Source: Bog-532 sp965277615 (GTDB taxonomy: Bacteria > Actinomycetota > Actinomycetes > Streptosporangiales > Streptosporangiaceae). From it: 64,000 bases of DNA. This document shows positions 53,260 to 62,007 of this stretch, piece after piece. A model generated the notes under the pieces. The model was not told the DNA's origin. It saw only the letters and a list, made by a program, of their open reading frames with translations, and made no database searches. A program made the translations under genes and the position numbers. The stretch is taken from NCBI GenBank assembly GCA_965277615.1, contig CBDIDG010000004.1, positions 434,001-498,000 on the forward strand, in the 5' to 3' direction. Every line of letters starts with the position of its first letter. The first letter of the stretch is position 1.

Positions 53260-54084
53260 TCAGACGATCTCGGCGACGTTGCGGGTCAGCAGGATCGCGG
53301 CGCAGAACGAGCGGTAGATGGCCAGCGGGTCGTCCCCGGTGAAGCGCAGCTCCCGAGGCCCGGTGCGCTCCACCCCGCGGACCCAGGTGGCCGCCTCGGC
53401 GATGTCGCTGGTGCGGACCGAGACCTCCAGTACCGCCTGGCCCAGCGGCGGCGGGGCCGCGGTGGCCGCGCCCTGGACCGCCCGCTCGGCGGTCTCCCGG
53501 ATCAGCGCGCAGGCCCGGTCCGGGTGCAGGCTGTGCGCGGCGGCCCGGCTGACCGGCTCCTTGACCACGGCCGTGTGCACGTCCGGGATGAGGACGGCGG
53601 TCTCCTGGCAGGCGCAGCGGTCCCCGGTGACCAGCACCACCGGCACGCCGTAGTGCGCGGCCACCAGCGCATTGATGCCGGCCTCGCCGGTCACCACCCC
53701 GTCCAGCCGGGCTTCGACCACGGCCCGCGGGTTATACGTGTGCGACAGCCCGGACGGGGCCCCGACCGAGCCGTGGTACGACACGAACAGGACCGCGTCG
53801 AAGCTGTCATCCAGGCCCTGCATCATGTACAGCGGCTTGAAGCTGCCGGAGATGTAGGACGCCTGGGCGGCCAGCGCCTCCGGCGGCAGGTTGCGCATGG
53901 TCGAGTGGGAGTCGTTGACCACGACCTCGGTGGCCCCGCCGGCCACGGCGCCCTCGATGGCCGCGTTGACCTCGGCCAGCAGCAGCCGGCGGCCGGCGAC
54001 CGCCTCCAGCCCGTCGCCCCGGCACTGCTCCCAGTCGACGACCCCGGCCGTGCCCTCCATGTCGCTGGACAGGAAGATTTTCAC
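53260..54084 (-). CDS. dppA: M55 family D-aminopeptidase (DppA-like)
   Basis: 274 residues from a GTG (VKIFLSSDMEG) with GGAGG 6 bases upstream. Zinc ligands are visible in SSDMEGTAG (Asp8/Glu10), VVVNDSHS and the VSYHGSVGAPSG loop, followed by GEAGINALVAAHYGVPVVLV, all typical of DppA. It cleaves D-amino-acid peptides in a large ring-shaped oligomer. Upstream is the 50-bp palindrome and then the nitroreductase gene on the same strand. Confidence 0.9.
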   Translation of the reverse strand: MKIFLSSDMEGTAGVVDWEQCRGDGLEAVAGRRLLLAEVNAAIEGAVAGGATEVVVNDSHSTMRNLPPEALAAQASYISGSFKPLYMMQGLDDSFDAVLFVSYHGSVGAPSGLSHTYNPRAVVEARLDGVVTGEAGINALVAAHYGVPVVLVTGDRCACQETAVLIPDVHTAVVKEPVSRAAAHSLHPDRACALIRETAERAVQGAATAAPPPLGQAVLEVSVRTSDIAEAATWVRGVERTGPRELRFTGDDPLAIYRSFCAAILLTRNVAEIV

Positions 54085-54108
54085 CCGAACCTCCGTTTCT
54101 GGCCCTGC

Positions 54109-54158
54109 CCCGATGGCGCCAAAGGGCACACCATGGTGTGCCCTTTGGCGCCATCGGG
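54109..54158. repeat. Perfect 50-bp palindrome with no spacer
   Basis: Two 25-bp arms starting CCCGATGGCGCCAAAGGGC are exact reverse complements meeting at ACCATGGT. The arms include nested sites GGCGCC and CCATGG. It lies between the nitroreductase stop (54168) and the dppA start (54084), both on the minus strand. As DNA it could extrude a cruciform; as RNA it forms a 23-bp stem with a 4-nt loop. It has no T-run. It could be a terminator, but perfect fold without spacer is unusual. Confidence 0.85.
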
Positions 54159-54167
54159 CTCGTTCGG

Positions 54168-54695
54168 TCAGGCGGGGGTGGTCCAGTTCCCGCGGCGGAC
54201 GACCTCGCCGAAGGGGCGCCGGTTCAGCTTCTCGATCGGGCGCAGCGGGCGGTCGGCCGGATAGCCGATGCCGAGCATGTACGAGACGACGTAGCCCTCG
54301 GGGATGCCGAGGATCGCCCGGGCCCGGTCCTGGTCACCGACGGAGGAGTGACCGGAGCCGATGCCGAGATCGGCGGCGGTGACCATCATGGCGTAGGTGG
54401 CCTGGCCGAGGTCGTACTGGTCGACGACCTTCGTCCGGTCGTCTTCGGGCTCGGGTACGACCAGCACGATGGCGGCCGACGCCTGGGCGATGTGCCGGGC
54501 TCCTTGCCAGACCTGTGACAGCTCGGCCAGCTGCTGGTGGTCGGTGACGATGACGAAGTCCCAGTGCTGCCGGTTCGACGCCGACGGGGCGCGCCAGCCC
54601 GCCTCGGCGATGCGCAGCAGATCCGCATCAGGAATCGGGTCCGGCCGGTAGTCACGGACGTTCCGCCGGGACCGGATGGCGTCCCACGTCTCCAT
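54168..54695 (-). CDS. Nitroreductase family protein
   Basis: 175 residues starting METWDAIRSRRNVRDYRPDP, the conserved FMN-contact N-terminus (RRNVRDY). Then GWRAPSASNRQHWDFVIV and LGIGSGHSSVGDQDRARAIL follow, and GYVVSYMLGIGYPA closes the fold. It uses NAD(P)H to reduce nitro compounds or quinones via FMN. Spacing to the monooxygenase gene upstream is about 200 bp with a terminator hairpin. Confidence 0.9.
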   Translation of the reverse strand: METWDAIRSRRNVRDYRPDPIPDADLLRIAEAGWRAPSASNRQHWDFVIVTDHQQLAELSQVWQGARHIAQASAAIVLVVPEPEDDRTKVVDQYDLGQATYAMMVTAADLGIGSGHSSVGDQDRARAILGIPEGYVVSYMLGIGYPADRPLRPIEKLNRRPFGEVVRRGNWTTPA

Positions 54696-54761
54696 GGATG
54701 GCTCCTCGGGATCGATCTGTCATGGCTACCCCGACAGCATGACGGATGGACCGGAGCAAGA

Positions 54762-54806
54762 CGGCAGCGGCTTCCACGATGGGGGGTTATCGGAAAGCCG
54801 CTGCCG
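54762..54806 (-). terminator. Terminator hairpin after FAD monooxygenase
   Basis: CGGCAGCGGCTT and AAGCCGCTGCCG are perfect 12-bp arms with a 21-nt loop, downstream of the minus-strand monooxygenase gene and upstream of the nitroreductase gene. It is placed to end transcription of the monooxygenase. No T-tract is present. Confidence 0.6.
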
Positions 54807-54900
54807 CGAGTCCAGTATGCCCCGGATCTCCTGGCCTGCGGACCGGCTCAGACCGCGCCGGGCCAGGAAAACCCGCCGACCTGGGGCGATTCGGCCGCAG

Positions 54901-56100
54901 TCAGGGCGGGGTCCAGCGGGTGATGGAAGAGCCGCCGCGGACCAGCAAAGCGGCCGGGATCAGGCGCAGGGCGGTGTTGCGGGCGCGCTGACGCCAGCCG
55001 GGCCCGAGATCGGCGCCGAACCGGGCGATGGCCATGCCGGCCCGGACGATCTGGCGGCCGCGGGGGCGGCGAGCCTGGTCGAAGGCGGCCAGCGCGGGCG
55101 CCAGCACGCCGCCGGCCCGGACCGGCGCCGCGATCAGGCGGCCGGTACAGACGGCGTCCTCCAGGGCCATGGCCGCACCCTGGCCCACGGTCGGCAGGCA
55201 GGCGTGCGCGGCGTCCCCGATCAGGACCACGCGGCCGGTCACGTAGGCGGGCGGGCCCTGGGGCAGGTGGTAGACGTCGTTGCGGATCAGACGGTCGGCC
55301 GGGGTGGCCGCCAGCAGCTCCCGGATCCACGGCGCCCAGCCCGCGAAGCGGTCCCGGGCCGCGGCCAGCTCGTCCGGGAACACCGTGCCCGGGAGCTGGC
55401 GGATGTAGCCGTACCAGTAGGTCTCGTGGTCGCTCAGACCGAGCGCGCCGAACTCGGCTTCCGGTCCCCAGGCCGCGACGAAACGGCGGTCGGTGGCGGT
55501 GCCGGTGGCGGTGTCGGGGACGACCGCGCGCCAGCTGGTGCTGCCGCTGTAGTGCGGCTGAACCTCGGGGAAGAGCTGGGCCCGGACCGTGCTCCGCACC
55601 CCGGCGGCCGCTACCACCAGGTCGGCCCGGGCGGTGCGGGTCTGGTCGCCGGACCGCCAGGTGACCTCGGCGCGGTCACCGTCGGGTACGCCGGGCCGGA
55701 CGGCGGTCACCTCGGCTCCGGTGATCAGCTCGGCCCCGGCCGCCGTGGCCGCCTGGCGCAGGACCGCGTGCAGGCGCTGGCGGTGCTGGCCCCAGATCGT
55801 GGTGATCGCGTCCCGGCCCGGACGCTCGGCGGGCAGCCGGATGAGCCAGCGGCCGGCCAGGTCCTGGAAACCGGCGCTGGCCGTCCGGTACCCGGCGGCC
55901 CGGACGGCATCGCCCAGGCCGAGGGCGTCCACCGCGGCCATCCCGTTCGCGGTCAGGGCCAGGCCCGCGCCGACCTCGCCGAAAGCGGCCGCCCGTTCCA
56001 GCACGGTGACCCGCCAGCCCGCCTGATCCAGGGCCACGGCCGAGGCCAGCCCGGCGATCCCGCCGCCCGCCACGATCGCGGTCAGTTCCGCCGCGGCCAT
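54901..56100 (-). CDS. FAD-dependent monooxygenase
   Basis: 399 residues. The Rossmann motif is IVAGGGIAGLASAVAL, followed by the FAD motif GDAAHACLPTVGQGAAMALED with the GD, and DLVVAAAGVRS. It belongs to the PHBH/salicylate hydroxylase-like family, which hydroxylates aromatic rings using NAD(P)H. A palindromic operator sits 44 bp upstream of the start. A C-terminal basic tail follows RRPRGRQIVRAGMAIA. It may detoxify or degrade aromatic compounds. Confidence 0.9.
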   Translation of the reverse strand: MAAAELTAIVAGGGIAGLASAVALDQAGWRVTVLERAAAFGEVGAGLALTANGMAAVDALGLGDAVRAAGYRTASAGFQDLAGRWLIRLPAERPGRDAITTIWGQHRQRLHAVLRQAATAAGAELITGAEVTAVRPGVPDGDRAEVTWRSGDQTRTARADLVVAAAGVRSTVRAQLFPEVQPHYSGSTSWRAVVPDTATGTATDRRFVAAWGPEAEFGALGLSDHETYWYGYIRQLPGTVFPDELAAARDRFAGWAPWIRELLAATPADRLIRNDVYHLPQGPPAYVTGRVVLIGDAAHACLPTVGQGAAMALEDAVCTGRLIAAPVRAGGVLAPALAAFDQARRPRGRQIVRAGMAIARFGADLGPGWRQRARNTALRLIPAALLVRGGSSITRWTPP

Positions 56101-56143
56101 CTGCTCACCTCACCCGGTCGTGCCCGTCCCCCCGGGCTCAACT

Positions 56144-56160
56144 TACTACGGCCCGTAGTA
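56144..56160. promoter_or_regulatory. TetR-type palindromic operator
   Basis: TACTACGG-C-CCGTAGTA is a perfect 8-bp-arm palindrome, 44 bp upstream of the monooxygenase ATG, in the 165-bp region to the GDSL gene. The sequence type is typical of TetR operators. The regulator is not in the window region, unless one of the distant TetR genes acts in trans. Confidence 0.65.
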
Positions 56161-56264
56161 GGTGGAAAAGTGAATTTCGGGCGGCCCGCGGGTGGGGTGG
56201 ACGGTGGGGCGGTGTAGGTGGGAGGGGCGCGTGGGGCGGGAGGACGCGGAGGCGGGAGGGGCGG

Positions 56265-57734
56265 TTATCCCTTGAACATGGTGAGGTTGATCTTGTTGGC
56301 CATGGCCTGGTAGCCGGCGTCGTTGGGGTGCAGGTGGTCGCCGCTGTCGTAGGCGGGGGCCAGCTCCAGCGGGGCGGCCGGGTCGCGGACGGCCCGGTCG
56401 AAGTCGATGACGCCGTCGAAGGCACCGCTGGTGCGGATCCAGTAGTTGACCGTCTCGCGTTTCTTCTCGCCCGCGGCGGAGTAATAATCCGAGCCCTGGA
56501 ACGGGGTCATCGTCGCGCCGAAGATCATCAGGCCTGCGGCGTGGGCGGCCGTGATGACGCGCTGGTAGCCGGCGATGATCTGCGCCGCCGACACGTTGGT
56601 GTTGGGCGCGGTGCAGCCCGAATTGGGGTCCCGGCTGTAGCCGATGTCGTTGATGCCCTCCAGCAGGATGACGTAGCGGGCCCCGTTGCGCCCGGCCACG
56701 TCGCGGCTGAAGCGGGTCAGCGCACTCTGCCCCGAGCAGGCCGAGCCGTTCAGCAGCCGGTTGCCGCTGATGCCCTCGTCGACCACGGGCCGGGCCTGGC
56801 CCGCGGCCCGGAACCGTCGGGCCAGGTCGTTGGGCCAGCGGGCGTTGGCCCCGACGGTGGACTGGTAGCCGTCGGTGATGGAGTCGCCCAGGGCCACCAC
56901 CGCGCCGCTGGTGGCGGCCCGGACGTCGACGTCGTCGAGGAAGAACCAGGCCCCGTTGGTGGTGGTGAAGGGGCTGGCCGAGTCGCGGCCGGCGTGGTTG
57001 CCCGCGGCCAGGTAATTGTCCTGCTGCGCGTCGGCGTGGTAGGTGGCCGGGCCGGTGGCGGCGGCCGTGAACAGGCTGATCACCAGGTTCGTTTCGGCCG
57101 GGACGTTGAGCCGGACCGGGTCGCTGACCGCCTCGGCCCCCGGCTTGATCGTGACCGCGGCGTGGCCGGCGAACGTGATCGGGCGGTTGGTGCCCGCGGC
57201 GACGGCCGCCCCGCCGGCCGAGACGCCGATGTCCAGCTGGCTGAAGGTGACCGGCCGGGTCCCGAAGACGTTCGACAGCCGGATCCGGGCGGCCCGGCCG
57301 GCCGCGCTGGCCCAGACGACGTCCCGGACGGTCTGGTCCCTGAGCCCGGCCGCGGACAGGTCACCGGCGGAGGCCAGCGGGGACGGCGTGGCCGCCATGG
57401 GGCTGGCGGCCCAGGTGGACACCCAGTGGCGGGGACCGGCCGCGGCGCTGTTCGTGGTGTTAGCGGCGGGACTGGTGGTAGCCGTGGCCCCGGACCCGGC
57501 CGTGGTCGTGCAGGCCGCCGCCAGACCCACCGCCAGCGCCAGCGCCACCGCCGTCCCGGCCAGCCGCCAGCGCCGGGCCCCGGGGCGGGCCCAGAGCCCG
57601 GCTTCCCTGGCCTCCCGGGCCGCGCGGGCCGTGCGGGGGGCGAGGGACGCCCGGGTCCGCTGGGTGGCGTGGGCCACGCGGGGGGCCCGGGCCGCCCGGA
57701 TTCGCTGAGTCGCCGGCGGCGGCTCGGCGGCCAC
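56265..57734 (-). CDS. Secreted GDSL/SGNH hydrolase lipoprotein
   Basis: 489 residues from a GTG 2 bp after the PEBP stop. A 56-residue Arg/Ala-rich leader precedes the signal helix GTAVALALAVGL and a lipobox LAAAC (Cys75), so the real start may be internal. The SGNH set is complete: block I GDSITDG, Gly in VVDEGISGN, Asn in LEGINDI and the block V pair DHLHP. It resembles secreted esterases acting on polysaccharide or lipid acyl groups. It is co-transcribed with the PEBP gene. Confidence 0.87.
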   Translation of the reverse strand: MAAEPPPATQRIRAARAPRVAHATQRTRASLAPRTARAAREAREAGLWARPGARRWRLAGTAVALALAVGLAAACTTTAGSGATATTSPAANTTNSAAAGPRHWVSTWAASPMAATPSPLASAGDLSAAGLRDQTVRDVVWASAAGRAARIRLSNVFGTRPVTFSQLDIGVSAGGAAVAAGTNRPITFAGHAAVTIKPGAEAVSDPVRLNVPAETNLVISLFTAAATGPATYHADAQQDNYLAAGNHAGRDSASPFTTTNGAWFFLDDVDVRAATSGAVVALGDSITDGYQSTVGANARWPNDLARRFRAAGQARPVVDEGISGNRLLNGSACSGQSALTRFSRDVAGRNGARYVILLEGINDIGYSRDPNSGCTAPNTNVSAAQIIAGYQRVITAAHAAGLMIFGATMTPFQGSDYYSAAGEKKRETVNYWIRTSGAFDGVIDFDRAVRDPAAPLELAPAYDSGDHLHPNDAGYQAMANKINLTMFKG

Positions 57735-57736
57735 GG

Positions 57737-58279
57737 CTACTTCTGCTCGTAGGTGGCGACGATCGCGCCGCGGGCCAGGGTGTGGCTGAGCAGGTTGAAC
57801 ATTAGGAAGGCGGGGGTGGACGACGCATCGATGTCCAGGTGGTCGACATCGAGGGCGTGCACCACGAACTCGTAGTGGTGCGGGCCGTGGCCAGCCGGGG
57901 GCGCGGCCCCGACGTACTGGGACATGCTGGCGTCGTTGCGGAGGGTGGACGCACCGGCGGGGAGGCTGAGGCTGCCGGGCTCACCCGCGTTGGTGGGAAG
58001 CTCGGTCACCGCGGCCGGGATGTTGAACACGGCCCAGTGCCAGAAACCGCTGCGGGTCGGGGCGTCCGGGTCGTACACGGTGACCGCGAAGCTCTTGGTC
58101 CCGGCCGGGACATCGCTCCAGCTGAGCTGCGGGGAATGATCCTGGCCACCGGCCCCCATGACCCCGCTCACCTGGGGCTGGGGCAGGGTGTCGCCGTGGG
58201 TGATGTCCGAGCTGGTCACAGTGAGTTCAGGAGCGTCGGGAAGACCCTCGAAGGGGTCATGGTTATGCGCGTCCGCCAT
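57737..58279 (-). CDS. YbhB/YbcL family Raf kinase-inhibitor-like protein (PEBP)
   Basis: 180 residues starting MADAHNHDPFEGLPD with RBS AGAGGAAG. PEBP signatures are HSPQLSWSDVPAGTKSFAV, VTVYDPDAPTRSGFWHWAVF, NIPAAVTELP and YVGAAPPAGHGPHHYEFVVH, with the CBR1-like DPDAP motif. The ligand and role are unknown. No signal peptide. It is followed after 2 bp by the GDSL lipoprotein gene, implying co-expression. Confidence 0.92.
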   Translation of the reverse strand: MADAHNHDPFEGLPDAPELTVTSSDITHGDTLPQPQVSGVMGAGGQDHSPQLSWSDVPAGTKSFAVTVYDPDAPTRSGFWHWAVFNIPAAVTELPTNAGEPGSLSLPAGASTLRNDASMSQYVGAAPPAGHGPHHYEFVVHALDVDHLDIDASSTPAFLMFNLLSHTLARGAIVATYEQK

Positions 58280-58311
58280 TGGACTTCCTCTCTTCGGATG
58301 GATAGTGGGGC

Positions 58312-59160
58312 TCAGGCAGTATTGTCCACGGTCGGCGCGGCTGGCCGGCGCCGGCTGACCAGGGCCCGGTACAGGCGGGGCGGAACCGGGAAGAAGCCAC
58401 TGGTGCGGCTTGTGTACTCGACGTAGCCGGGGCGCTGGGCCATGGAGCGTTCCAGCAGCCGTTTGCCGGTGCCCGCCACCAGCAGGTAGGTCATGAGGGC
58501 CGGGCTGACCACGGTGAGCACGCCGGGCCAGTGCTCGGCGGTGATGAGCCACAGGCCGGTCCACACGGCGGCGTCGCCGAAGTAGTTCGGGTGCCGGGTC
58601 CAGCGCCACAGCCCCTCGTCGATGACCTGGCCGTGGTGGGCCGGGTCGCGGCGGAACCGGTTCATCTGATGGTCCCCGACGGCCTCGAAGGTCAGGCCGA
58701 GCAACCAGACGGCGACGCCGAGCCAGCCGATCACCGAGACCGGGCCGGGCTCGGCCATGCCCACCTGCAGGGTCCCCGACACCAGGTACAGCACGATGGC
58801 CTGCGGAACGAAGATGTACCGGACCGCGGTCAGGGTCCGGTGCCCGTCGTGCTTGGCCAGCAGGTCGACGTAGCGCTGGTCATCGCCTTTCCCGGCGCTG
58901 CGGCGGCCGACGAAATAGCCGAGCCGCAGGGCCCAGATCGCGGTCAGGCCGAGCAGCAGGCCCTGCCGCAGCGGGTCACCCGACCGCCCGGCCGCGACGG
59001 CGCAGGCGACCGCGGCGACCAGCAGGAACCCCAGCGGCCAGAGCGTGTCGACGATGTTGTTGCGGTGCAGCAGGTGGGCCAGCACGAACGCGGCCACGGC
59101 CCAGGCCACCACGGCCACGGCCGAGAAGGCCAGGACGGGCCAGACGTCGTTAAAAGTCAT
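58312..59160 (-). CDS. DUF1295 (steroid-reductase-like) membrane protein
   Basis: 282 residues, six to seven membrane helices. The C-terminal DUF1295 motif LWRWTRHPNYFGDAAVWTGL resembles the steroid 5-alpha-reductase/ICMT NADPH site. An N-terminal FVLAHLLHRNNIVDTLWPLG is also typical. It should act on a lipid substrate in the membrane. Its ATG overlaps the stop of the upstream small gene. Confidence 0.9.
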   Translation of the reverse strand: MTFNDVWPVLAFSAVAVVAWAVAAFVLAHLLHRNNIVDTLWPLGFLLVAAVACAVAAGRSGDPLRQGLLLGLTAIWALRLGYFVGRRSAGKGDDQRYVDLLAKHDGHRTLTAVRYIFVPQAIVLYLVSGTLQVGMAEPGPVSVIGWLGVAVWLLGLTFEAVGDHQMNRFRRDPAHHGQVIDEGLWRWTRHPNYFGDAAVWTGLWLITAEHWPGVLTVVSPALMTYLLVAGTGKRLLERSMAQRPGYVEYTSRTSGFFPVPPRLYRALVSRRRPAAPTVDNTA

Positions 59161-59555
59161 TTCTGGCGGCGGCGGCCAGCCACGGCGGCCAGCAGTTCCA
59201 GCGCGGCCCAGCCCGCCGCGACCCCGGCGACCTTGGCCCGCTGCCCGGGCGGGATCACGCGGGCGAACCAGGCCGCGTCGGCACCGTCGGACAGGACCCG
59301 GGCCGCGGTCAGCACGTTCATCGGGTAACCGGCCGGCGCGACGGCCAAGGCGGCGGCCATGGCCGCGTCACGGGTGCCGATGGACCGGGTCAGCTCGGCC
59401 ACCGCGGGTGGCACGCTGCCGTCGGGGTTGGTCAGGCGGCAGGGCTTGGCCAAGATCTCGGGCCGGATGGTGATGGCCACGCTGTAGGCGGTGGTCGCTG
59501 CGGCGACCGCGCGGGACGGCCAGCCGTCCTGCCAGCGGAAATTCTGGATTTTCAT
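59157..59555 (-). CDS. Small membrane protein of unknown function
   Basis: 132 residues starting MKIQNFRWQDGWPSRAVAAA. It has two to three weak hydrophobic helices, including AAMAAALAVAPAGYPMNVLT and KVAGVAAGWAALELLAAV, and a short basic tail. No recognised motif; it resembles DUF4267-type proteins in size and helix plan only. ATGA overlap with the DUF1295 gene shows they work together. Confidence 0.75.
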   Translation of the reverse strand: MKIQNFRWQDGWPSRAVAAATTAYSVAITIRPEILAKPCRLTNPDGSVPPAVAELTRSIGTRDAAMAAALAVAPAGYPMNVLTAARVLSDGADAAWFARVIPPGQRAKVAGVAAGWAALELLAAVAGRRRQK

Positions 59556-59604
59556 GATGAGCGGGCTCTACCCAGCCGGCCGGGAAACATGTTTGACCTG
59601 CAGC

Positions 59605-61410
59605 TTAGCTGCATTGGCCCAGACGCCAGGCGGCGGTGATGAGGCCGACGTGGGAGAACGCCTGCGGGTAGTTGCCGCGCAGAGCGCCGGCGGCCGGGTC
59701 GCCGCCCTCGGCCAGCAGGCCCAGGTCGTTGGCGTACCGGCCGGCCCGGCCGAACCACTCCCGGGCCCGGTCGACCGCGCCGCCGAGGGCCAGGCCCTCC
59801 ACCAGCCAGTAGGTGCAGATGCCGAAGCCCATCGGGTCGTCGCGCCAGCGGCGGACCAGGCCGCCGGCGCCCAGCTCGCGCTCGATGGCCTCGATCGTGG
59901 CCCACATCCGGTCGTCGGTGGCCGGCAGGAAGCCCACGATCGGCATCAGCAGCACCGACGCGTCCAGCTCGGCCGACCCAAACGCGCCGGTGTAGGCCTT
60001 GGCCTGATCGTTCCAGCCCTGGGCCAGGATCTCGGCCCGGATGAGCTCGCGGGTCCGGGCCCAGCTCTCCGGCTTGGCCTCCGGGCCGAGCCGCGGGGCC
60101 AGGGTCACGGCCCGGTCCAGCGCGACCCAGCACATGAGCTTGGACGAGAGATAGTGCCGATGCCGGTCGCGGGCCTCCCACATGCCCGCGTCCGGATCTT
60201 CCCAGGTGGCGGCGGCCCCGTCGGCCAGCGCGACCAGCAGCTCGCGCACGGCCGGGTCGGGCACGCCCAGCTGGTCACGGAGCTGGTGGGCGGCGTCCAG
60301 CACCTCACCGGGGACATCGCGTTGCTCCTGGCGCCAGGCCGCGTTGCCCACCCGGACCGGGCCACGGCCACCGAAGCCGGGCAGATGCTCCAGTTCGTGC
60401 TCGTTCAGGTCGCGCTCACCCTCGGCCCCGTACATGATCTGGATGTGGCGGCCGTCCAGGTGCCCGGCCGCGTCCGAGATCCAGCCGAACAGCCGGTCGG
60501 CCTCATCCGGGCAGGCCGCCACCCACAGGGCGCGGACGGTCAGGCTCAGGTCCCGCAGCCAGGCGAAGCGGTAGTCGAAGGTCAGCGGGTCGCCCGCTCC
60601 CCCGTCGTCATCGGTCGCCCCGGGATGCTCGGGGACGGAGGTGGTGGCCGCGGCCAGCACCGTCCCCGACGGCTGGTAGGTCAGGCCCTGCAGGACCAGG
60701 GCGCTGTGCCGGACCGCGTCCCGGTAGGGACCGTCGTAGGTGTGGTGCATGGCGGCCAATGAGCGCCAGGCCGACGTGGTGTCCTCGACCGTGGGCAGCA
60801 GCGCCCGCGGGGCGGGCGCCTGGCTCGGCGCGGCCGGCTGATGGGCCAGGCGGAAGTCGATGCGCTCCCCGGCCTGGATCCGGAACCGGGCGGTGGCCCG
60901 GCCGGGCTGGCGGTCCGGCTCGTAGTCCAGCCGGACCGGCGTGGTCAGCGTGAGCGTCACCGGGCCGCCGCGGGCCTGCACACCGTCCGGGCGCAGGGCC
61001 AGGTGCGGGACGGTGAGGCCGTACTCCATCCGCGGCGCGAAGTCGGTGACCAGCTCGACCGAGCCGCGCAGCCCCTCGACCGTCCGGATCAGCACGTGCG
61101 GGCTGCGCAGCCCGAGCTGGTGGCCGCGGGCCCCGGGCTCGGTGGCCAGCGCGTCGGTCACCGCCACCTCGCCGTCACCGGTGCTGAACACGGTGCGCAG
61201 GACCAGCGAGTCCGGTAGGTAAGCCCGGTGGACCTGGTGCGGGGCGGCGGGGTGCAGCGACCAGTGACCGGCGTCCGGGCCCAGCAGACGCCCGAACACC
61301 GACGGCGAGTCGAACCGCGGTACGCACCACCAGTCCACCGACCCGTGGCGGCTGACCAGGGCGGCCGACTGGCAGTCCGACAGGAACCCGTACTCCCCGA
61401 TGTCTGGCAC
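59605..61410 (-). CDS. Glycoside hydrolase family 15 (trehalase/glucoamylase type)
   Basis: 601 residues. The GH15 pattern is clear: IGEYGFLSDCQSAALVSRHG, VDWWCVPRFDSPSVFGRLL in the N-terminal beta-domain, then FDYRFAWLRDLSLTVRALW, VGNAAWRQEQRDVPGEVLDA and the general-base region LLAEGGDPAAGALRGNYPQA. Mycobacterial relatives are trehalases; glucoamylase-like activity cannot be excluded. There is no signal peptide, so it is cytosolic. Confidence 0.92.
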   Translation of the reverse strand: MPDIGEYGFLSDCQSAALVSRHGSVDWWCVPRFDSPSVFGRLLGPDAGHWSLHPAAPHQVHRAYLPDSLVLRTVFSTGDGEVAVTDALATEPGARGHQLGLRSPHVLIRTVEGLRGSVELVTDFAPRMEYGLTVPHLALRPDGVQARGGPVTLTLTTPVRLDYEPDRQPGRATARFRIQAGERIDFRLAHQPAAPSQAPAPRALLPTVEDTTSAWRSLAAMHHTYDGPYRDAVRHSALVLQGLTYQPSGTVLAAATTSVPEHPGATDDDGGAGDPLTFDYRFAWLRDLSLTVRALWVAACPDEADRLFGWISDAAGHLDGRHIQIMYGAEGERDLNEHELEHLPGFGGRGPVRVGNAAWRQEQRDVPGEVLDAAHQLRDQLGVPDPAVRELLVALADGAAATWEDPDAGMWEARDRHRHYLSSKLMCWVALDRAVTLAPRLGPEAKPESWARTRELIRAEILAQGWNDQAKAYTGAFGSAELDASVLLMPIVGFLPATDDRMWATIEAIERELGAGGLVRRWRDDPMGFGICTYWLVEGLALGGAVDRAREWFGRAGRYANDLGLLAEGGDPAAGALRGNYPQAFSHVGLITAAWRLGQCS

Positions 61411-61505
61411 CCGTCCGGGCTACCCGGGCCAGGGCCAGACATGCCCGTGACCTGCACCGGGCTCAGTCAGCCCGACGGATCGGGCGGGTCAGGCGGTCAG
61501 GCGGG

Positions 61506-61772
61506 TCAGGCGGGCTCGATGCCGTGGCTGGCCAGCAGCTTGCGCAGGCGCATCACGGTGTCGGCGTCCAGGTCCTTCTCGCTCCCGTGCCGGTGCAGCA
61601 CCTCGGTCTCGCCGCCCAGGGTCACGGCCAGGTTGCCGTGCCGCTCCTCGATGTCGCCGACCGCGCCCAGCAGCCCGATGACGTCCTGCCACTCGACGTT
61701 GTGGCTCACCGGGTGGGCGAAGATCTTCTTCAGCGTGTCGCGATGGTTGTTGCTCAGGTCTGGGGCGGGCAT
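61506..61772 (-). CDS. Small conserved actinobacterial protein
   Basis: 88 residues: NNHRDTLKKIFAHPVSHNVE then WQDVIGLLGAVGDIEERHGN and DADTVMRLRKLLASHG. I recognise it as a widespread small actinobacterial family with a HicA-like double-stranded-RBD feel (RDTLKKIFAHP), but no toxin motif is certain. It is separate from the flanking genes, with AGGTAACTTC before the ATG. Confidence 0.75.
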   Translation of the reverse strand: MPAPDLSNNHRDTLKKIFAHPVSHNVEWQDVIGLLGAVGDIEERHGNLAVTLGGETEVLHRHGSEKDLDADTVMRLRKLLASHGIEPA

Positions 61773-61808
61773 GAAGTTACCTCCGGTCCGGGTATTACTT
61801 CCGCGATC

Positions 61809-62000
61809 CTATGGGGCCAGGAACGCCACGAGGTCGCCGAGGGCGGGCTCAAAGGCGGGGGTGGCTTGCACCATGCCTTCGTTGATCTCATCCCGGCAGA
61901 TCGCCGAGCACCCGATGGCGCGGGCGAGACCATGGGCCAGCGTGGTCTTACCTGACCCGGGCGGCCCGCTGATCACGACCAGCGTTGGACGGGACAGCAC
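61809..62000 (-). pseudogene. Truncated P-loop kinase/AAA remnant
   Basis: 63 residues: VVISGPPGSGKTTLAHGLAR is an intact Walker A, followed by AICRDEINEGMV. Full-length relatives continue for about 120 more residues with the kinase lid, but here the frame ends in TAG right after FEPALGDLVAFLAP. No continuation was found in the 36 bp to the next gene. Deletion of the 3' part has left a fragment. Its function is lost or unknown. Confidence 0.65.
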
Positions 62001-62007
62001 GCGGCTC

